Assembly (NCBI RefSeq): GCF_002256285.1
Contig: NZ_NKJE01000026.1
Location: 1-40,645 of the forward strand
Direction: 5' to 3'
Length of the DNA stretch: 40,645 nt
DNA from: Flavobacterium sp. BFFFF1
Lineage (GTDB): Bacteria > Bacteroidota > Bacteroidia > Flavobacteriales > Flavobacteriaceae
Both the position numbers and the translations under genes were made by a program. The notes beneath the pieces are model-generated. The model worked only from the letters and a program-made list of their open reading frames with translations. It was not told the DNA's origin and made no database searches. Below are positions 24,220 to 33,451 of this stretch, piece after piece. Position 1 is the first letter of the stretch. Each line of letters opens with the position of its first letter.

Positions 24220-25983
24220 TTAGTGGATTTCAAGTTCAAATGGCATCAGTGCCTGTACGCCTTTGCGCGAATTGGCCTGCTTAATTTTTTGCAGCAATTC
24301 ATAATTTTCTTCGCCTACCTCTTCCTTGATCAATGTGGCTTTTGTTTTCGCAAAAGGAAGGCCTGATAGCATATCGCTCAGGTTCTTGTCGTATTCAGGG
24401 AAGTTTTCCGTACGGTATTGTTTCAGGTGCGCCATTTTCGCAGCCGCCTTCAACGCATCGTCCATTCCGCCGATTTTATCGACCAGCCCAATCTTAATGG
24501 CTTCAGCACCTGACCAGACCCTGCCTTGCCCAATGGCGTCGACCTGCTCAAATGTCATTTTCCTTCCGGTAGCTACCCGCGTCACAAAAGTACGGTATAC
24601 ACGCTCGACGCTTTCAAGTGTTTGTGCGCGCATGTCGTCACTGAGTGGTCGGAACGGACTGTACTCAGCTGCATTCTTATGCGTTTGGACCACCACCGTA
24701 TTGATGCCCGCCTTGTTTGCCAGGCCGGTGAAATTCGGGAGCATACCGAATACCCCAATAGAACCTGTGATGGTGTTTTCTTCTGCAAAAATCTCATTGG
24801 CATTACAGGCGATGTAGTAGCCGCCGGAAGCCGCATAGTTGCCCATGGAAACGACCACAGGCTTGACTTTTTTAGTCACTTCAATTTCCCTCCAGATCAG
24901 TTCCGACGTCATGGCATCACCACCAGGACTGTCCACGCGAAGTACGATCGCTTTAATATTTTTGTCTTTTCTTGCTTTTTGCAATGCGGTCCTCATCGCT
25001 TCTTCACCGATATAGTCGACATCACCTTTACCACCTTTGATTTCGCCTTGGGCATAAATGATGGCGATCTTATCGGATCCTTCACCGAAAGCACCGATCG
25101 TATTGAGACGTTTTGCGTAATCCTCAATCTTAATGCGGTTGTAGTCCTTGTCTTTTTTAACCTTAAGGGCTTTGCGGATGCCGGCATCATATTGGTCTTC
25201 ATAGCCAATCTTGTCAATGAGTCCCTGCGCCTTTGCCATTTCCGGGGTTCGGGCAAGCAAGCCGTCTGCAATCGCGTTCAGTTTATCTACGGGCAACTTC
25301 CTGCTTTTGGAAACGTCGGTCACGATGGTATTCCACACCGAATTAAGCAATGCCGTAAGTTGTTCCCGGTTGGCATCACTCATCTTATTGTCCAGGAATG
25401 GTTCGACCGCGCTTTTGTACTTGCCGTGGCGGATCACTTCCATCTTGATTCCGGTCTTGTCCTGAAAGTCCTTGAAGAACATCACTTCGGTAGCAAGTCC
25501 TTTAAATTCCATATCGCCGGCAGGATTAAGGTATAGCGTGTCTGCTACCGAGTTCAGGTAGTATTCTTTTTGGGAATAGCCGTCTGCATATGAAACGATA
25601 AATTTTCCGGATTTTTTGAAGTCGATCAGTGCATCGCGGACCGCTTTGGTTTGTGCCATCCCAAGACCGCTATTGTTGTTGACAATCGATATCCCTTTGA
25701 TTTTATCGTCTTTCTTGGCTTCCACAATGGCATTGACCACGTCTGAGACCCCCACCGAAGCGCTTTCTGTAAAAATAGTTACCCATGGATCTGAGTACTT
25801 GCCCGCATAGTCGTGTGTGATGGCGCTAAGGTCTAACTCGATGACCGAATTTTCCTTTACGTGGATTTCGTCTGAGCTGGTGCTTCCTACAATCAGGCCA
25901 ATGATCAGCACAAAAAAGAATGACAATACCATGAAGATGAAGATACCTACCACGGTCGCGAGAACATTTCCTAAAAATTTCAT
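24220..25983 (-). CDS. sppA: Signal peptide peptidase SppA, 67K type
   Basis: A 587-residue membrane-anchored serine protease that degrades cleaved signal peptides and other membrane peptides. It has one N-terminal transmembrane segment (VLATVVGIFIFMVLSFFFVLIIGLIVG) and two S49 domains in tandem. The general-base lysine lies in the first domain (EVIRHGKYKSAVEPF), and the nucleophile serine in the second (NYAASGGYYIACNANEIFAEENTITGSIGVFG), as in E. coli SppA. Its length matches the 67-kDa type. It is flanked by a strong terminator and by a leader containing a GGTGTAACAA box that is shared with the receptor gene upstream region. It is divergent from the FolK-kinase fusion. Confidence 0.94.
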   Translation of the reverse strand: MKFLGNVLATVVGIFIFMVLSFFFVLIIGLIVGSTSSDEIHVKENSVIELDLSAITHDYAGKYSDPWVTIFTESASVGVSDVVNAIVEAKKDDKIKGISIVNNNSGLGMAQTKAVRDALIDFKKSGKFIVSYADGYSQKEYYLNSVADTLYLNPAGDMEFKGLATEVMFFKDFQDKTGIKMEVIRHGKYKSAVEPFLDNKMSDANREQLTALLNSVWNTIVTDVSKSRKLPVDKLNAIADGLLARTPEMAKAQGLIDKIGYEDQYDAGIRKALKVKKDKDYNRIKIEDYAKRLNTIGAFGEGSDKIAIIYAQGEIKGGKGDVDYIGEEAMRTALQKARKDKNIKAIVLRVDSPGGDAMTSELIWREIEVTKKVKPVVVSMGNYAASGGYYIACNANEIFAEENTITGSIGVFGMLPNFTGLANKAGINTVVVQTHKNAAEYSPFRPLSDDMRAQTLESVERVYRTFVTRVATGRKMTFEQVDAIGQGRVWSGAEAIKIGLVDKIGGMDDALKAAAKMAHLKQYRTENFPEYDKNLSDMLSGLPFAKTKATLIKEEVGEENYELLQKIKQANSRKGVQALMPFELEIH

Positions 25984-26002
25984 TGATTTTATTTTTCGGG
26001 AT

Positions 26003-26029
26003 TAGTAATAATTGTACCTGATTTGTTAC
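26003..26029 (-). promoter_or_regulatory. Candidate ECF-like promoter of sppA
   Basis: The minus strand has GTAAC (26025-26029) inside GGTGTAACAA and TACTA (26003-26007) after a 17-nt spacer, the same geometry as the receptor promoter. The -10 match is partial. An alternative TATCTTTG -7 element lies further upstream near 26095. Confidence 0.3.
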
Positions 26030-26136
26030 ACCAGGAGGGAATTTTATGAAAAAGGCGCTGCTTAGAAATCATCAGAATTTATCAACACTCTTCTCAAAGA
26101 TAACTTTATTCTTGATTTCTTTTACTTAATTTGTAG

Positions 26137-27285
26137 ATGAATATGAGTCTGCAACACCAAGCCATTTTATCTATCGGGAGCAATCAGGGAAACCGCCTGC
26201 AGCTCATTGAGAACGCCCTTTCCTTACTGCACGATGCGGTGGGGACAGTCATCCGGGTTTCTAAACTTTACGAAACGCCGGCCTGGGGGTTTGAAAGCGA
26301 TCCTTTTTACAACTGTGTAGTACTCGTGCATACGCACAAGTCGCCCGCCGCTTTACTCAAGTCATTGTTGATCGTCGAGTCGACCCTCGGGCGTAAGCGT
26401 GATAGAAATGCGGGCTATCAGTCGCGCACCATTGATATTGACATTGTCGCCTACGACTCTGAAATCATCAACAGGAAACAGCTTCAGGTACCGCATCCGC
26501 AGATGGCGAACCGTTTGTTCGTGCTGCTTCCGATGAGGGATATCGTTCCGGACTTTGTGCATCCGGTAGATTCAAGATCGCTCGCCGAGTTGATCGCGGG
26601 TTGTGCCGATAAGGGGGCGTGCACTTTGGTTCAGCCGTTGAATGCGCCGTTACATTCGCTGCGTCTCGATACGTTCAACTACATCGCGATTGAGGGAAAT
26701 ATAGGTGCAGGAAAAACAACGCTGGCTACAAAAATTGCGGAGGACTTTAATGCAAAAACGGTGTTGGAGCGGTTTGCGGACAATCCTTTCCTGCCGAAGT
26801 TTTACAAAGACCAACCGCGGTATGCGTTTCCGTTGGAAATGTCGTTTTTGGCAGACCGGTACCAGCAACTTTCAGACGACCTCGCGCAGTTTGACCTGTT
26901 TAAGGATTTCATTGTCGCCGATTACCACATCTTCAAGTCATTGATCTTTGCCAAAGTCACGCTAAGCGATGACGAGTACCGACTATACCGGAAACTTTTT
27001 GAGATTATTTATAAAGAGATGCCGAAACCGGATTTGTATATTTACTTATATCAGAACACGCCGCGATTGCTGGAAAACATTAGGAAGCGCGGCCGTAGCT
27101 ATGAGCAGGAAATTCCGGCGGCTTACCTGGACAGCATCAACCGCGGTTATTTGGATTATATCAAATCACAAACAGGCCTGAATGTGCTGGTGATTGATGT
27201 TTCCGAGAAGGATTTTGTAAAAAACCAGCAGGACTACCTGTTCGTTCTTGATGAAATCAAAAAAAAGATTACCGGTATAAGCTGA
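26137..27285 (+). CDS. folK: Bifunctional FolK pyrophosphokinase / deoxynucleoside kinase fusion
   Basis: A 382-residue two-domain protein. Residues about 8-160 are HPPK (FolK), which pyrophosphorylates 6-hydroxymethyl-dihydropterin in folate synthesis: SIGSNQGNRLQ, VSKLYETPAWG, FYNCVVLV, and RTIDIDIVAYD with the metal-binding Asp pair, then VPHPQMANRLFVLLP. Residues about 183-380 are a deoxynucleoside kinase-type domain: P-loop IEGNIGAGKTT, ERFADNPFLPKFY, LADRYQQL and the lid RKRGRSYEQE, which phosphorylates deoxynucleosides for salvage. Either ATG (26137 or 26143) could start it. The two joined reactions concern folate and dNTP supply, both needed for DNA synthesis. The 3' end overlaps the convergent secreted-protein gene by 17 bp. 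Confidence 0.93.
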   Translation: MNMSLQHQAILSIGSNQGNRLQLIENALSLLHDAVGTVIRVSKLYETPAWGFESDPFYNCVVLVHTHKSPAALLKSLLIVESTLGRKRDRNAGYQSRTIDIDIVAYDSEIINRKQLQVPHPQMANRLFVLLPMRDIVPDFVHPVDSRSLAELIAGCADKGACTLVQPLNAPLHSLRLDTFNYIAIEGNIGAGKTTLATKIAEDFNAKTVLERFADNPFLPKFYKDQPRYAFPLEMSFLADRYQQLSDDLAQFDLFKDFIVADYHIFKSLIFAKVTLSDDEYRLYRKLFEIIYKEMPKPDLYIYLYQNTPRLLENIRKRGRSYEQEIPAAYLDSINRGYLDYIKSQTGLNVLVIDVSEKDFVKNQQDYLFVLDEIKKKITGIS

Positions 27286-29335
27286 AATGTCCCTTGATTT
27301 CAGGTTGGGTATTGCTGACTTTCATCACATACCAATAATCATCAGCCGGCAGCGGCCTGCCCTTCAAGGTGCCGTTCCATGCTGTATTCCTTGGATTCAG
27401 TACGGCGATAAGTTTTCCGTAACGGTCAAAGATCGACATACTGGATTCGGGCAAAAGCGCCATGCCCGGAACAATCAGCATATCATTTACATTGTCACTA
27501 TTTGGCGTAAAAAATGTCGGGACAATTACGATGATGAAATCACGGCTGTCCTCGCCGCAACCATCCACCTGCCTGACATGCGCGGTGTGCAATCCCCCTT
27601 GGGTAAAAGTAAAGTTGTTGGAAGCCTGAAAGCTGCCGTTATCGACGGCATACTCGAAAGCACCGGTATTGGCGGTTTTGATCGTTGCGGTATTGTTGAG
27701 TACCACTATCTCGCTGATGACGGGCGCCTGTTTTTGAATAACAGTAAATGTTTTGACACTGCTGCATCCGGCCGGGTTTGTAACGGTTACGGTGTAACTT
27801 CCTTCGGTATCTACCGTAATTTGGCGGGCAGTGCTGCCGGTAGACCAGAGGTAGGTTACGTTAGAAATACCAGCATCCAGTGTTGCTTCTTCTCCTTCGC
27901 AAATCGCTGTTTGCTCGTCGGCGACAACTGGCTTTTGGTTGATGTTGACAAGAACTTCCTGTCGTGGTCCTGAAGTACAGTCGTTGTTTTTTGCATCCAC
28001 GTAGTAGGTAGTGTCCTGTGTCAGTATAGGCGTCGTAAAACTTTCCCCCGTTGCCAGCAGCGTCCCATTGGTTTGCTGGTCGTACCAACGGATTTGCCCT
28101 GCGTTTACGGTCGCGTGCAGCGTTACCGGGCCTTCGCAGGCCGGTGCAGGCGGACCTACCTGGAGTACCGGGATGTCATTTATCGTTGCGGTTACAGCGA
28201 CGCGGGAAGCGGTAAGGCATCCAGGTTCAAACGCGTCTACATAGTAGGTTGTGGTTGCGGTTAACAGTGGCGTTGTAAAATTATTTCCTGTGGCAAGCAA
28301 ATTTCCTCCTGTAGCGTTGTCGTACCATTTCATATTGCCCACACCGCCGACACTAAGGTTCAGGATTGCCGGTCCGCAGCTTGAGCTTACTGTAGTTGTT
28401 GAAATACCTGGGATCAAAATCGTGCTGCTAGTGGCAATATGCAACTCCGGATCACCAGGCATACCGCCGTACTCCACGATGTAGCCTTTGGGTTGATAGT
28501 CACCGCTTGTGGAGCCTTCATTAGAAAGGTCGTTCCAGGCGCCTGGGGTACCTACGCCGGGCGCTGTAACGTGAGCGTAGTTTTCATTACCCAGGTTATT
28601 GGGTTCGCCTGAATTCCAATTTGCGAAATTCGGTGAGCTGCCATTGGCACCACCATTCCAGAAAACTGTTCCGTTTTCGGGCCCTGTCATCCATTTCCAG
28701 GTGCCTTCTGATTCGACATCGCTGCCTCCAATCCATCCGGCGCCGGCGGCCTGTTCCCCGGAAAGTTGGGCTTCATCAGCGGCGGTAATCGTTGCAAGAT
28801 ATCCCTGCAATCCATAGTATGTAGTGAGTGAGGCTGCGTTTTTGGCATCATTCCAGGTGATTCCCAATACGGGGACATACGCATAGTAATGCTCATTGGA
28901 AGGCAGGTAATTTGCCTGTCCTACGCTGATTGAGAATTCTCGTGTTCCAGATGGATTTGGAATACTGCTGGTGTATACGACGTCTTCAATGGCGTTTTTA
29001 AACTCAGAGTAAAGGACGGGCATGAAGCTTGGACTGCGAAGGGTTAATTTTCCTTCGGAGGCATTCCATGTCGCTGCTATGGTGGGATGTGTACCGGTTA
29101 AGATCAATTGGTCCTGCCCTAATTGGTAGCCGGAAGAGATCTGGATATAAATCGCGTCAATACTGTTGTCATCGGGATCTGTGATGTCCATGTTGGTCAC
29201 GATGTTCAGCGCAGTACCCGGGCAGTAAACCTGGTTGCCGGTGGCAGTCAATACCGGCGGCTGGTTCTGGGCTGTCACGTATAATGGGAACAACAATAGT
29301 GATAAAAGGCCAATATAGGTTTTGGATAAATTCAT
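27269..29335 (-). CDS. Secreted type IX cargo protein with C-type lectin-like and Ig-like domains
   Basis: A 688-residue exported protein. A signal peptide (ending PLYVTAQ) is followed by a cadherin-like repeat (about 25-145; DPDDNSIDAIYIQISSGY, ATWNASEGKLTL). A C-type lectin-like domain follows (about 148-295) with WIGGSD, WKWMTGPENG, the calcium/sugar motif EPNN and WND. Two or three Ig-like modules come next (about 300-600), two of them near-copies containing TGxxFTTPxLTxxTTYYVDA. The type B sorting domain ends the protein (about 605-688; PTFFTPNSDNVNDM, FDRYGKLIAVL, DDYWYVMKV, FSLYR). The protein should be exported by the type IX system. The intact EPN and WND motifs suggest calcium-dependent glycan binding. 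It follows the TrmH-family gene by 48 bp with no clear terminator between. Confidence 0.9.
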   Translation of the reverse strand: MNLSKTYIGLLSLLLFPLYVTAQNQPPVLTATGNQVYCPGTALNIVTNMDITDPDDNSIDAIYIQISSGYQLGQDQLILTGTHPTIAATWNASEGKLTLRSPSFMPVLYSEFKNAIEDVVYTSSIPNPSGTREFSISVGQANYLPSNEHYYAYVPVLGITWNDAKNAASLTTYYGLQGYLATITAADEAQLSGEQAAGAGWIGGSDVESEGTWKWMTGPENGTVFWNGGANGSSPNFANWNSGEPNNLGNENYAHVTAPGVGTPGAWNDLSNEGSTSGDYQPKGYIVEYGGMPGDPELHIATSSTILIPGISTTTVSSSCGPAILNLSVGGVGNMKWYDNATGGNLLATGNNFTTPLLTATTTYYVDAFEPGCLTASRVAVTATINDIPVLQVGPPAPACEGPVTLHATVNAGQIRWYDQQTNGTLLATGESFTTPILTQDTTYYVDAKNNDCTSGPRQEVLVNINQKPVVADEQTAICEGEEATLDAGISNVTYLWSTGSTARQITVDTEGSYTVTVTNPAGCSSVKTFTVIQKQAPVISEIVVLNNTATIKTANTGAFEYAVDNGSFQASNNFTFTQGGLHTAHVRQVDGCGEDSRDFIIVIVPTFFTPNSDNVNDMLIVPGMALLPESSMSIFDRYGKLIAVLNPRNTAWNGTLKGRPLPADDYWYVMKVSNTQPEIKGHFSLYR

Positions 29336-29383
29336 TCTCCCCTGGTGAAATTTTATTATGGTTGGTTTAGCTGGTCTTTAAAT

Positions 29384-29908
29384 TTAAAATTTTTGAAAAA
29401 TATCCCAAATTACGATTCCTGCACTGACAGCGATGTTCAGCGAATGTTTTGTTCCTGACTGTGGAATTTCGATGGTTCCCTGGCATAAGCTGATGGCTTC
29501 CTGGCTTACGCCAAAAACCTCATTGCCAAAAACCAGTGCGATTTTTTTATTTTTATCGGGAACAAAGTCATTTAGCATCACACTGTTTTCTACCTGCTCC
29601 ACGGCGTAGACAGTGACATCCTGGGATTGCAGCGTGGCAATCAAAGCCGTCACCGATGGATGGTATTCCCAAGCGACCGTTTCAGTCGCTCCGAGTGCGG
29701 TCTTATGGATTTCCTTATTCGGTGGACAGGCAGTAATGCCACACAAATAGATTTTTTCTACGAGGAAAGCATCTGCCGAACGGAATACAGAACCAATATT
29801 GTGAAGGCTCCTGATATCATCAAGCACAATCATGATTGGCGTTTTTTTTGCTTCCTTAAAATCGGATATGGATTTGCGCCCTAATTCGTTGTTGTCAAGT
29901 TTTCGCAT
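29384..29908 (-). CDS. TrmH/SpoU family RNA 2'-O-methyltransferase
   Basis: A 174-residue SPOUT-class enzyme. The three knot motifs are present: NIGSVFRSADAF (motif 1), KIALVFGNEVFGVS (motif 2) and IEIPQSGTKHSLNIAVSAGIVIWD (motif 3), which bind S-adenosylmethionine and form the trefoil knot. It has no N-terminal substrate-binding extension, resembling short TrmH/TrmL-like proteins that methylate tRNA riboses, but the target site cannot be read from sequence. It lies between the DUF1573 gene, with a terminator in the gap, and the lectin-type cargo gene downstream, so it may be co-transcribed with the latter by default rather than by function. Confidence 0.9.
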   Translation of the reverse strand: MRKLDNNELGRKSISDFKEAKKTPIMIVLDDIRSLHNIGSVFRSADAFLVEKIYLCGITACPPNKEIHKTALGATETVAWEYHPSVTALIATLQSQDVTVYAVEQVENSVMLNDFVPDKNKKIALVFGNEVFGVSQEAISLCQGTIEIPQSGTKHSLNIAVSAGIVIWDIFQKF

Positions 29909-29919
29909 TGTACTATAAA

Positions 29920-29946
29920 AAAAGCTTCCTGTTAAGGGAAGCTTTT
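29920..29946 (-). terminator. Terminator after the DUF1573 gene
   Basis: AAAAGCTTCC (29920-29929) pairs with GGAAGCTTTT (29937-29946), a 10-bp stem with a 7-nt loop, with T-rich sequence beyond on the minus strand. A weaker AAAAAGCT/AGCTTTTT hairpin lies next to it. Confidence 0.8.
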
Positions 29947-29966
29947 AATTTTATAAAAAAAGCTGA

Positions 29967-30458
29967 TTAGCTTTTTGTTGGAGTTTCTTTTGGTGCTGGA
30001 TCAGGAAGAACATTTCCTTTGATCGTCAAAACCTTTGGAGTTTCAGAAGCATTTGACGTAACCGTTACTGTTTTAGTAAACTGGCCAACCCTGTCTGTAG
30101 CATATTTAACGCCAATAACCGCTTTTGCTCCCGGAGCAATCGGTTCTTTTGGCCAGCTTGGGACAGTACATCCGCAAGAACCTGTACATTGAGAGATTAC
30201 TAACGGCTTGTTGCCATTGTTTACAAAAACGAACTCACGTTTACCGTCAGCATTGTGCTCTACAGTTCCGTAATCAATTGTTTCATTTTCGAAAACCATA
30301 CCTGCGCCTTCAATGGCAGGGGTAACTACTTTCTTAGCCTCAGCTTTAGTAGTAGTAGTTACTGTTTTCTTAACAGACTTCTTTGAAGTCTCTTGTGCGA
30401 AAGCGCCGCCCATTGCGAAAAGCGCCATAGCAGAAAATACTATCAGATTTTTTTTCAT
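29967..30458 (-). CDS. DUF1573 domain-containing exported protein
   Basis: A 163-residue protein with a signal peptide (MKKNLIVFSAMALFAMGGAFAQ), a Lys/Thr-rich linker (about 23-50; SKKSVKKTVTTTTKAEAKK), and a DUF1573 Ig-like domain (about 55-150): MVFENETIDYGTVEHNADGKREFVFVNNGNKPLVI, the cysteine motif CTGSCGCTVPSWPKEPI, and APGAKAVIGVKYAT. Such domains resemble ASH/Ig folds and are abundant in Bacteroidota periplasmic and surface proteins, without an assigned activity. It has a good TAnnTTTG promoter and its own terminator, so it is probably monocistronic. It is divergent from mutS. Confidence 0.88.
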   Translation of the reverse strand: MKKNLIVFSAMALFAMGGAFAQETSKKSVKKTVTTTTKAEAKKVVTPAIEGAGMVFENETIDYGTVEHNADGKREFVFVNNGNKPLVISQCTGSCGCTVPSWPKEPIAPGAKAVIGVKYATDRVGQFTKTVTVTSNASETPKVLTIKGNVLPDPAPKETPTKS

Positions 30459-30485
30459 TTGTATAATAAATTAAATTAGCGAAAA

Positions 30486-30517
30486 CAAATGTATAAATTT
30501 AAATTACACTGCATCAA
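30486..30517 (-). promoter_or_regulatory. Promoter of the DUF1573 gene
   Basis: On the minus strand TTG (30515-30517), a 21-nt spacer and TACATTTG (30486-30493) fit the Bacteroidota consensus, leaving a leader of about 20 nt. Confidence 0.6.
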
Positions 30518-30622
30518 CAAATTTTCTTAAATTAAATTTAAAATTTAACATAGTCTAATCAGGCGCAAATGGTTAAATTCGCAACGCTGTACTAATACCG
30601 TAAAACAATAAACTCCAAAGCA

Positions 30623-33229
30623 TTGGCCACAAAAGAAAAATCCCCGAAGGAAACGCCCTTAATGAAACAGTATAATGAAATTAAGAGGAAATATCCTGAT
30701 GCATGCCTGCTGTTTCGGGTTGGTGATTTTTACGAGACTTTTGGGGAAGATGCGGTGCGTGCTTCAAAAATTTTAGGTATTGTACTCACTAAGCGTGGCG
30801 CAGGGTCTGAAACTGAAACCGCTTTAGCAGGCTTTCCACACCATTCCCTGAATACCTATCTTCCCAAGCTGGTAAAGGCGGGATTGCGCGTAGCGATCTG
30901 TGACCAGCTTGAAGATCCTAAAATGACAAAGACGATTGTCAAGCGCGGTGTTACGGAGCTTGTGACGCCCGGTGTATCCATGAATGATGAGGTACTACAG
31001 TCAAAATCGAACAACTTTCTGGCCTCGCTTTACTTCGGGAAAAAGAATATTGGGGTCGCTTTCCTCGATGTGTCCACCGGTGAGTTCCTTACCGCTCAGG
31101 GGAATCAGGAATATATTGACAAATTGCTGCAGAATTTTAATCCCAGCGAAGTACTGGTTCCCAAACAGGCCAAGGCGGAATTTAAGGATGCGTTTGGGGA
31201 GGATTTTCATAACTTCTATCTCGAAGACTGGGTGTACAAGGAAGATTATGCTCTGCAAACGTTAACCGGACATTTTAAAACCATTTCGCTAAAAGGATTT
31301 GGGATAGAGGAACTGCCGGAGGGGATTATAGCATCAGGTGCGATACTGTTTTATCTTTCTGAAACGCAGCATGACAAAATCCAGCACATAACTTCAATTC
31401 AACGTATTGCAGAGGATGCCTATGTTTGGATGGACCGTTTTACAATCCGGAATCTCGAACTCTACCACAGTTACAATCCAAACGCCGTTACTTTGCTGGA
31501 CGTTATTGATCGTACCCTTTCGCCAATGGGGGGCAGGCTGCTGAAGCGATGGCTGGCACTCCCTTTAAAAGATATTAACAGGATTCGCGGTAGGCATGAA
31601 GTGGTTGCTTATTTGAAAGAGCATCAGGAGGTACTGAAAAGCATACAGCACCAGATCAAACAAATTTCCGATCTGGAACGATTAATTTCCAAAATCGCCA
31701 CCGGTAAGGTGAGTCCGCGTGAGGTCATTTATCTAAAAGAATCGCTGGATGCCATTATTCCGATTAAGAATCTCGCGCTTGAGAGTCCATTGGAAGCGGT
31801 GAAAACGATTGGCGACAGCCTGCACAGCTGCGATTTGCTTCGCGAGAAAATTAAAACGACGTTAAATCCGGATGCGCCTGTGGCTATTGCGAAAGGGAAT
31901 GCGATTGCTTTTGGCGTTAATTCCGAATTGGATGAGCTTCGTTTGATTTCGAATTCTGGAAAGGAATTCCTGGAAGGCATTGAAAAGCGCGAGTCGGAGC
32001 TGACGGGCATATCCTCATTGAAGATATCATTCAACAATGTCTTTGGATATTATATCGAAGTGCGGAATACCCATAAAGACAAAGTGCCTGCTGAGTGGAT
32101 CCGTAAGCAGACGCTTGTGAATGCGGAACGCTACATTACGGAAGAGCTTAAAGAATATGAAACAAAGATTTTAGGAGCGGAGGAGAAGATCCATAAATTG
32201 GAATCGGAGCTGTTTGAGCAGCTGGTGGGATGGATTGCAACCTATATTAAGCCGGTACAATTGAATGCCAATTTGGTCGCACAGTTGGACTGCCTGACCT
32301 CTTTTGCGCAATTGGCTATTGAAAACAACTACGTTTGCCCGGTATTGGATGAAACTTTTGAGCTCGAGATCTCCAATGGGCGCCATCCGGTTATTGAAAA
32401 GCAACTGCCGTTAGGCGTTCCTTATATTGCGAATGATGTGTTCCTGGATCGGGAATCACAACAACTGATCATGATAACGGGACCAAATATGTCAGGTAAG
32501 TCAGCTATTTTAAGACAGACTGCCCTGATTGTCCTGCTCTCACAAATGGGCAGTTTTGTGCCGGCTGACAGTGTCCGAATGGGAGTTGTTGATAAGATTT
32601 TTACCCGTGTAGGCGCTTCTGATAACATTTCGATGGGTGAGTCGACATTTATGGTCGAGATGAATGAAACCGCTTCGATCCTGAACAACATTTCAGACAG
32701 AAGCCTGGTGTTGCTGGACGAAATCGGCCGCGGGACGAGCACTTATGACGGAATATCCATCGCGTGGGCTATTGCAGAGTATTTGCATGAGCATCCGTCG
32801 CAGCCCAAAACCCTTTTTGCAACGCATTACCATGAGCTGAACGAAATGAGTGATATCTTATCGCGGATTCAAAATTACAACGTGTCAGTAAAGGAACTGA
32901 AGGACAATGTGCTTTTTGTGCGAAAGCTCGTGAAGGGCGGCAGCGCACACAGTTTCGGAATTCATGTGGCAAAGATGGCCGGCATGCCGCAAACCGTAAT
33001 ATTGAAAGCACAGAAGCTGTTGAAGAAACTGGAGAAAGACCATTCCGGAGAGACTTTGAATGGCATTAAGGCTGCGAAAGAGGAAATGCAGCTGAGTATT
33101 TTTAACCTGGATGACCCATTATTGGAAGAAATCCGGGATGAAATCATCAGCCTTGATATTAATACGCTGACGCCAGTGGAGGCTTTGATGAAGTTGAATG
33201 AGATCAAACGAATGCTTTCTAAAAAATAG
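30623..33229 (+). CDS. mutS: DNA mismatch repair protein MutS
   Basis: An 868-residue mismatch-recognition ATPase. The N-terminal mismatch-binding domain carries the Phe-x-Glu motif in [12 protein letters not shown]; the connector, core, lever and clamp domains follow. The ATPase has Walker [13 protein letters not shown], Walker [18 protein letters not shown] and the [11 protein letters not shown]is loop, with a short C-terminal helical tail. The start is TTG (30623-30625): no upstream in-frame ATG exists before a stop at 30593, and [21 protein letters not shown] aligns with the usual flavobacterial N-terminus. The upstream region has no clear promoter consensus. It is divergent from the DUF1573 gene and followed by the two tRNA genes. 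Confidence 0.97.
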   Translation: MATKEKSPKETPLMKQYNEIKRKYPDACLLFRVGDFYETFGEDAVRASKILGIVLTKRGAGSETETALAGFPHHSLNTYLPKLVKAGLRVAICDQLEDPKMTKTIVKRGVTELVTPGVSMNDEVLQSKSNNFLASLYFGKKNIGVAFLDVSTGEFLTAQGNQEYIDKLLQNFNPSEVLVPKQAKAEFKDAFGEDFHNFYLEDWVYKEDYALQTLTGHFKTISLKGFGIEELPEGIIASGAILFYLSETQHDKIQHITSIQRIAEDAYVWMDRFTIRNLELYHSYNPNAVTLLDVIDRTLSPMGGRLLKRWLALPLKDINRIRGRHEVVAYLKEHQEVLKSIQHQIKQISDLERLISKIATGKVSPREVIYLKESLDAIIPIKNLALESPLEAVKTIGDSLHSCDLLREKIKTTLNPDAPVAIAKGNAIAFGVNSELDELRLISNSGKEFLEGIEKRESELTGISSLKISFNNVFGYYIEVRNTHKDKVPAEWIRKQTLVNAERYITEELKEYETKILGAEEKIHKLESELFEQLVGWIATYIKPVQLNANLVAQLDCLTSFAQLAIENNYVCPVLDETFELEISNGRHPVIEKQLPLGVPYIANDVFLDRESQQLIMITGPNMSGKSAILRQTALIVLLSQMGSFVPADSVRMGVVDKIFTRVGASDNISMGESTFMVEMNETASILNNISDRSLVLLDEIGRGTSTYDGISIAWAIAEYLHEHPSQPKTLFATHYHELNEMSDILSRIQNYNVSVKELKDNVLFVRKLVKGGSAHSFGIHVAKMAGMPQTVILKAQKLLKKLEKDHSGETLNGIKAAKEEMQLSIFNLDDPLLEEIRDEIISLDINTLTPVEALMKLNEIKRMLSKK

Positions 33230-33294
33230 TTTTTAATTTAGGATTTGGATTTCAGGGGGTTATCAGTTCGGAAGCATTTTTTTGTAAAAAAGCC

Positions 33295-33324
33295 TTGCGT
33301 AATTGAATTAATGTTTTAAATTTG
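33295..33324 (+). promoter_or_regulatory. Promoter of the tRNA-Gly/tRNA-Leu unit
   Basis: TTG (33295-33297), a 19-nt spacer and TAAATTTG (33317-33324) form a near-ideal Bacteroidota promoter. Transcription would begin near 33330, about 38 nt before tRNA-Gly. Confidence 0.75.
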
Positions 33325-33367
33325 CCTCCGCAATACACAACAAGTATTGGTGTTCTTAAAAATAATT

Positions 33368-33440
33368 GCGAAAATAGCTCAGTTGGTAGAGCGCGACCTT
33401 GCCAAGGTCGAGGTCGCGGGTTCGAATCCCGTTTTTCGCT
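33368..33440 (+). tRNA. tRNA-Gly (anticodon GCC)
   Basis: A 73-nt cloverleaf: acceptor GCGAAAA with TTTTCGC, D-stem GCTC/GAGC, anticodon stem CGACC/GGTCG with loop TTGCCAA (GCC), and T-stem GCGGG/CCCGT around TTCGAAT. The discriminator is T and CCA is not encoded. It is co-transcribed with the tRNA-Leu 11 nt downstream. Confidence 0.95.
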
Positions 33441-33451
33441 CAGGTTATCCA

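Noticed and set aside
23956..24366. A 136-codon plus-strand open frame across the asmA-sppA gap
   Set aside because: It runs antisense into the sppA coding region and through its terminator, shows no family resemblance and has no promoter; it is a chance open frame.
24526..25536. A 336-codon plus-strand open frame inside sppA
   Set aside because: It is fully antisense to the conserved S49 domains of sppA; its amino acid pattern is the mirror of a real coding sequence.
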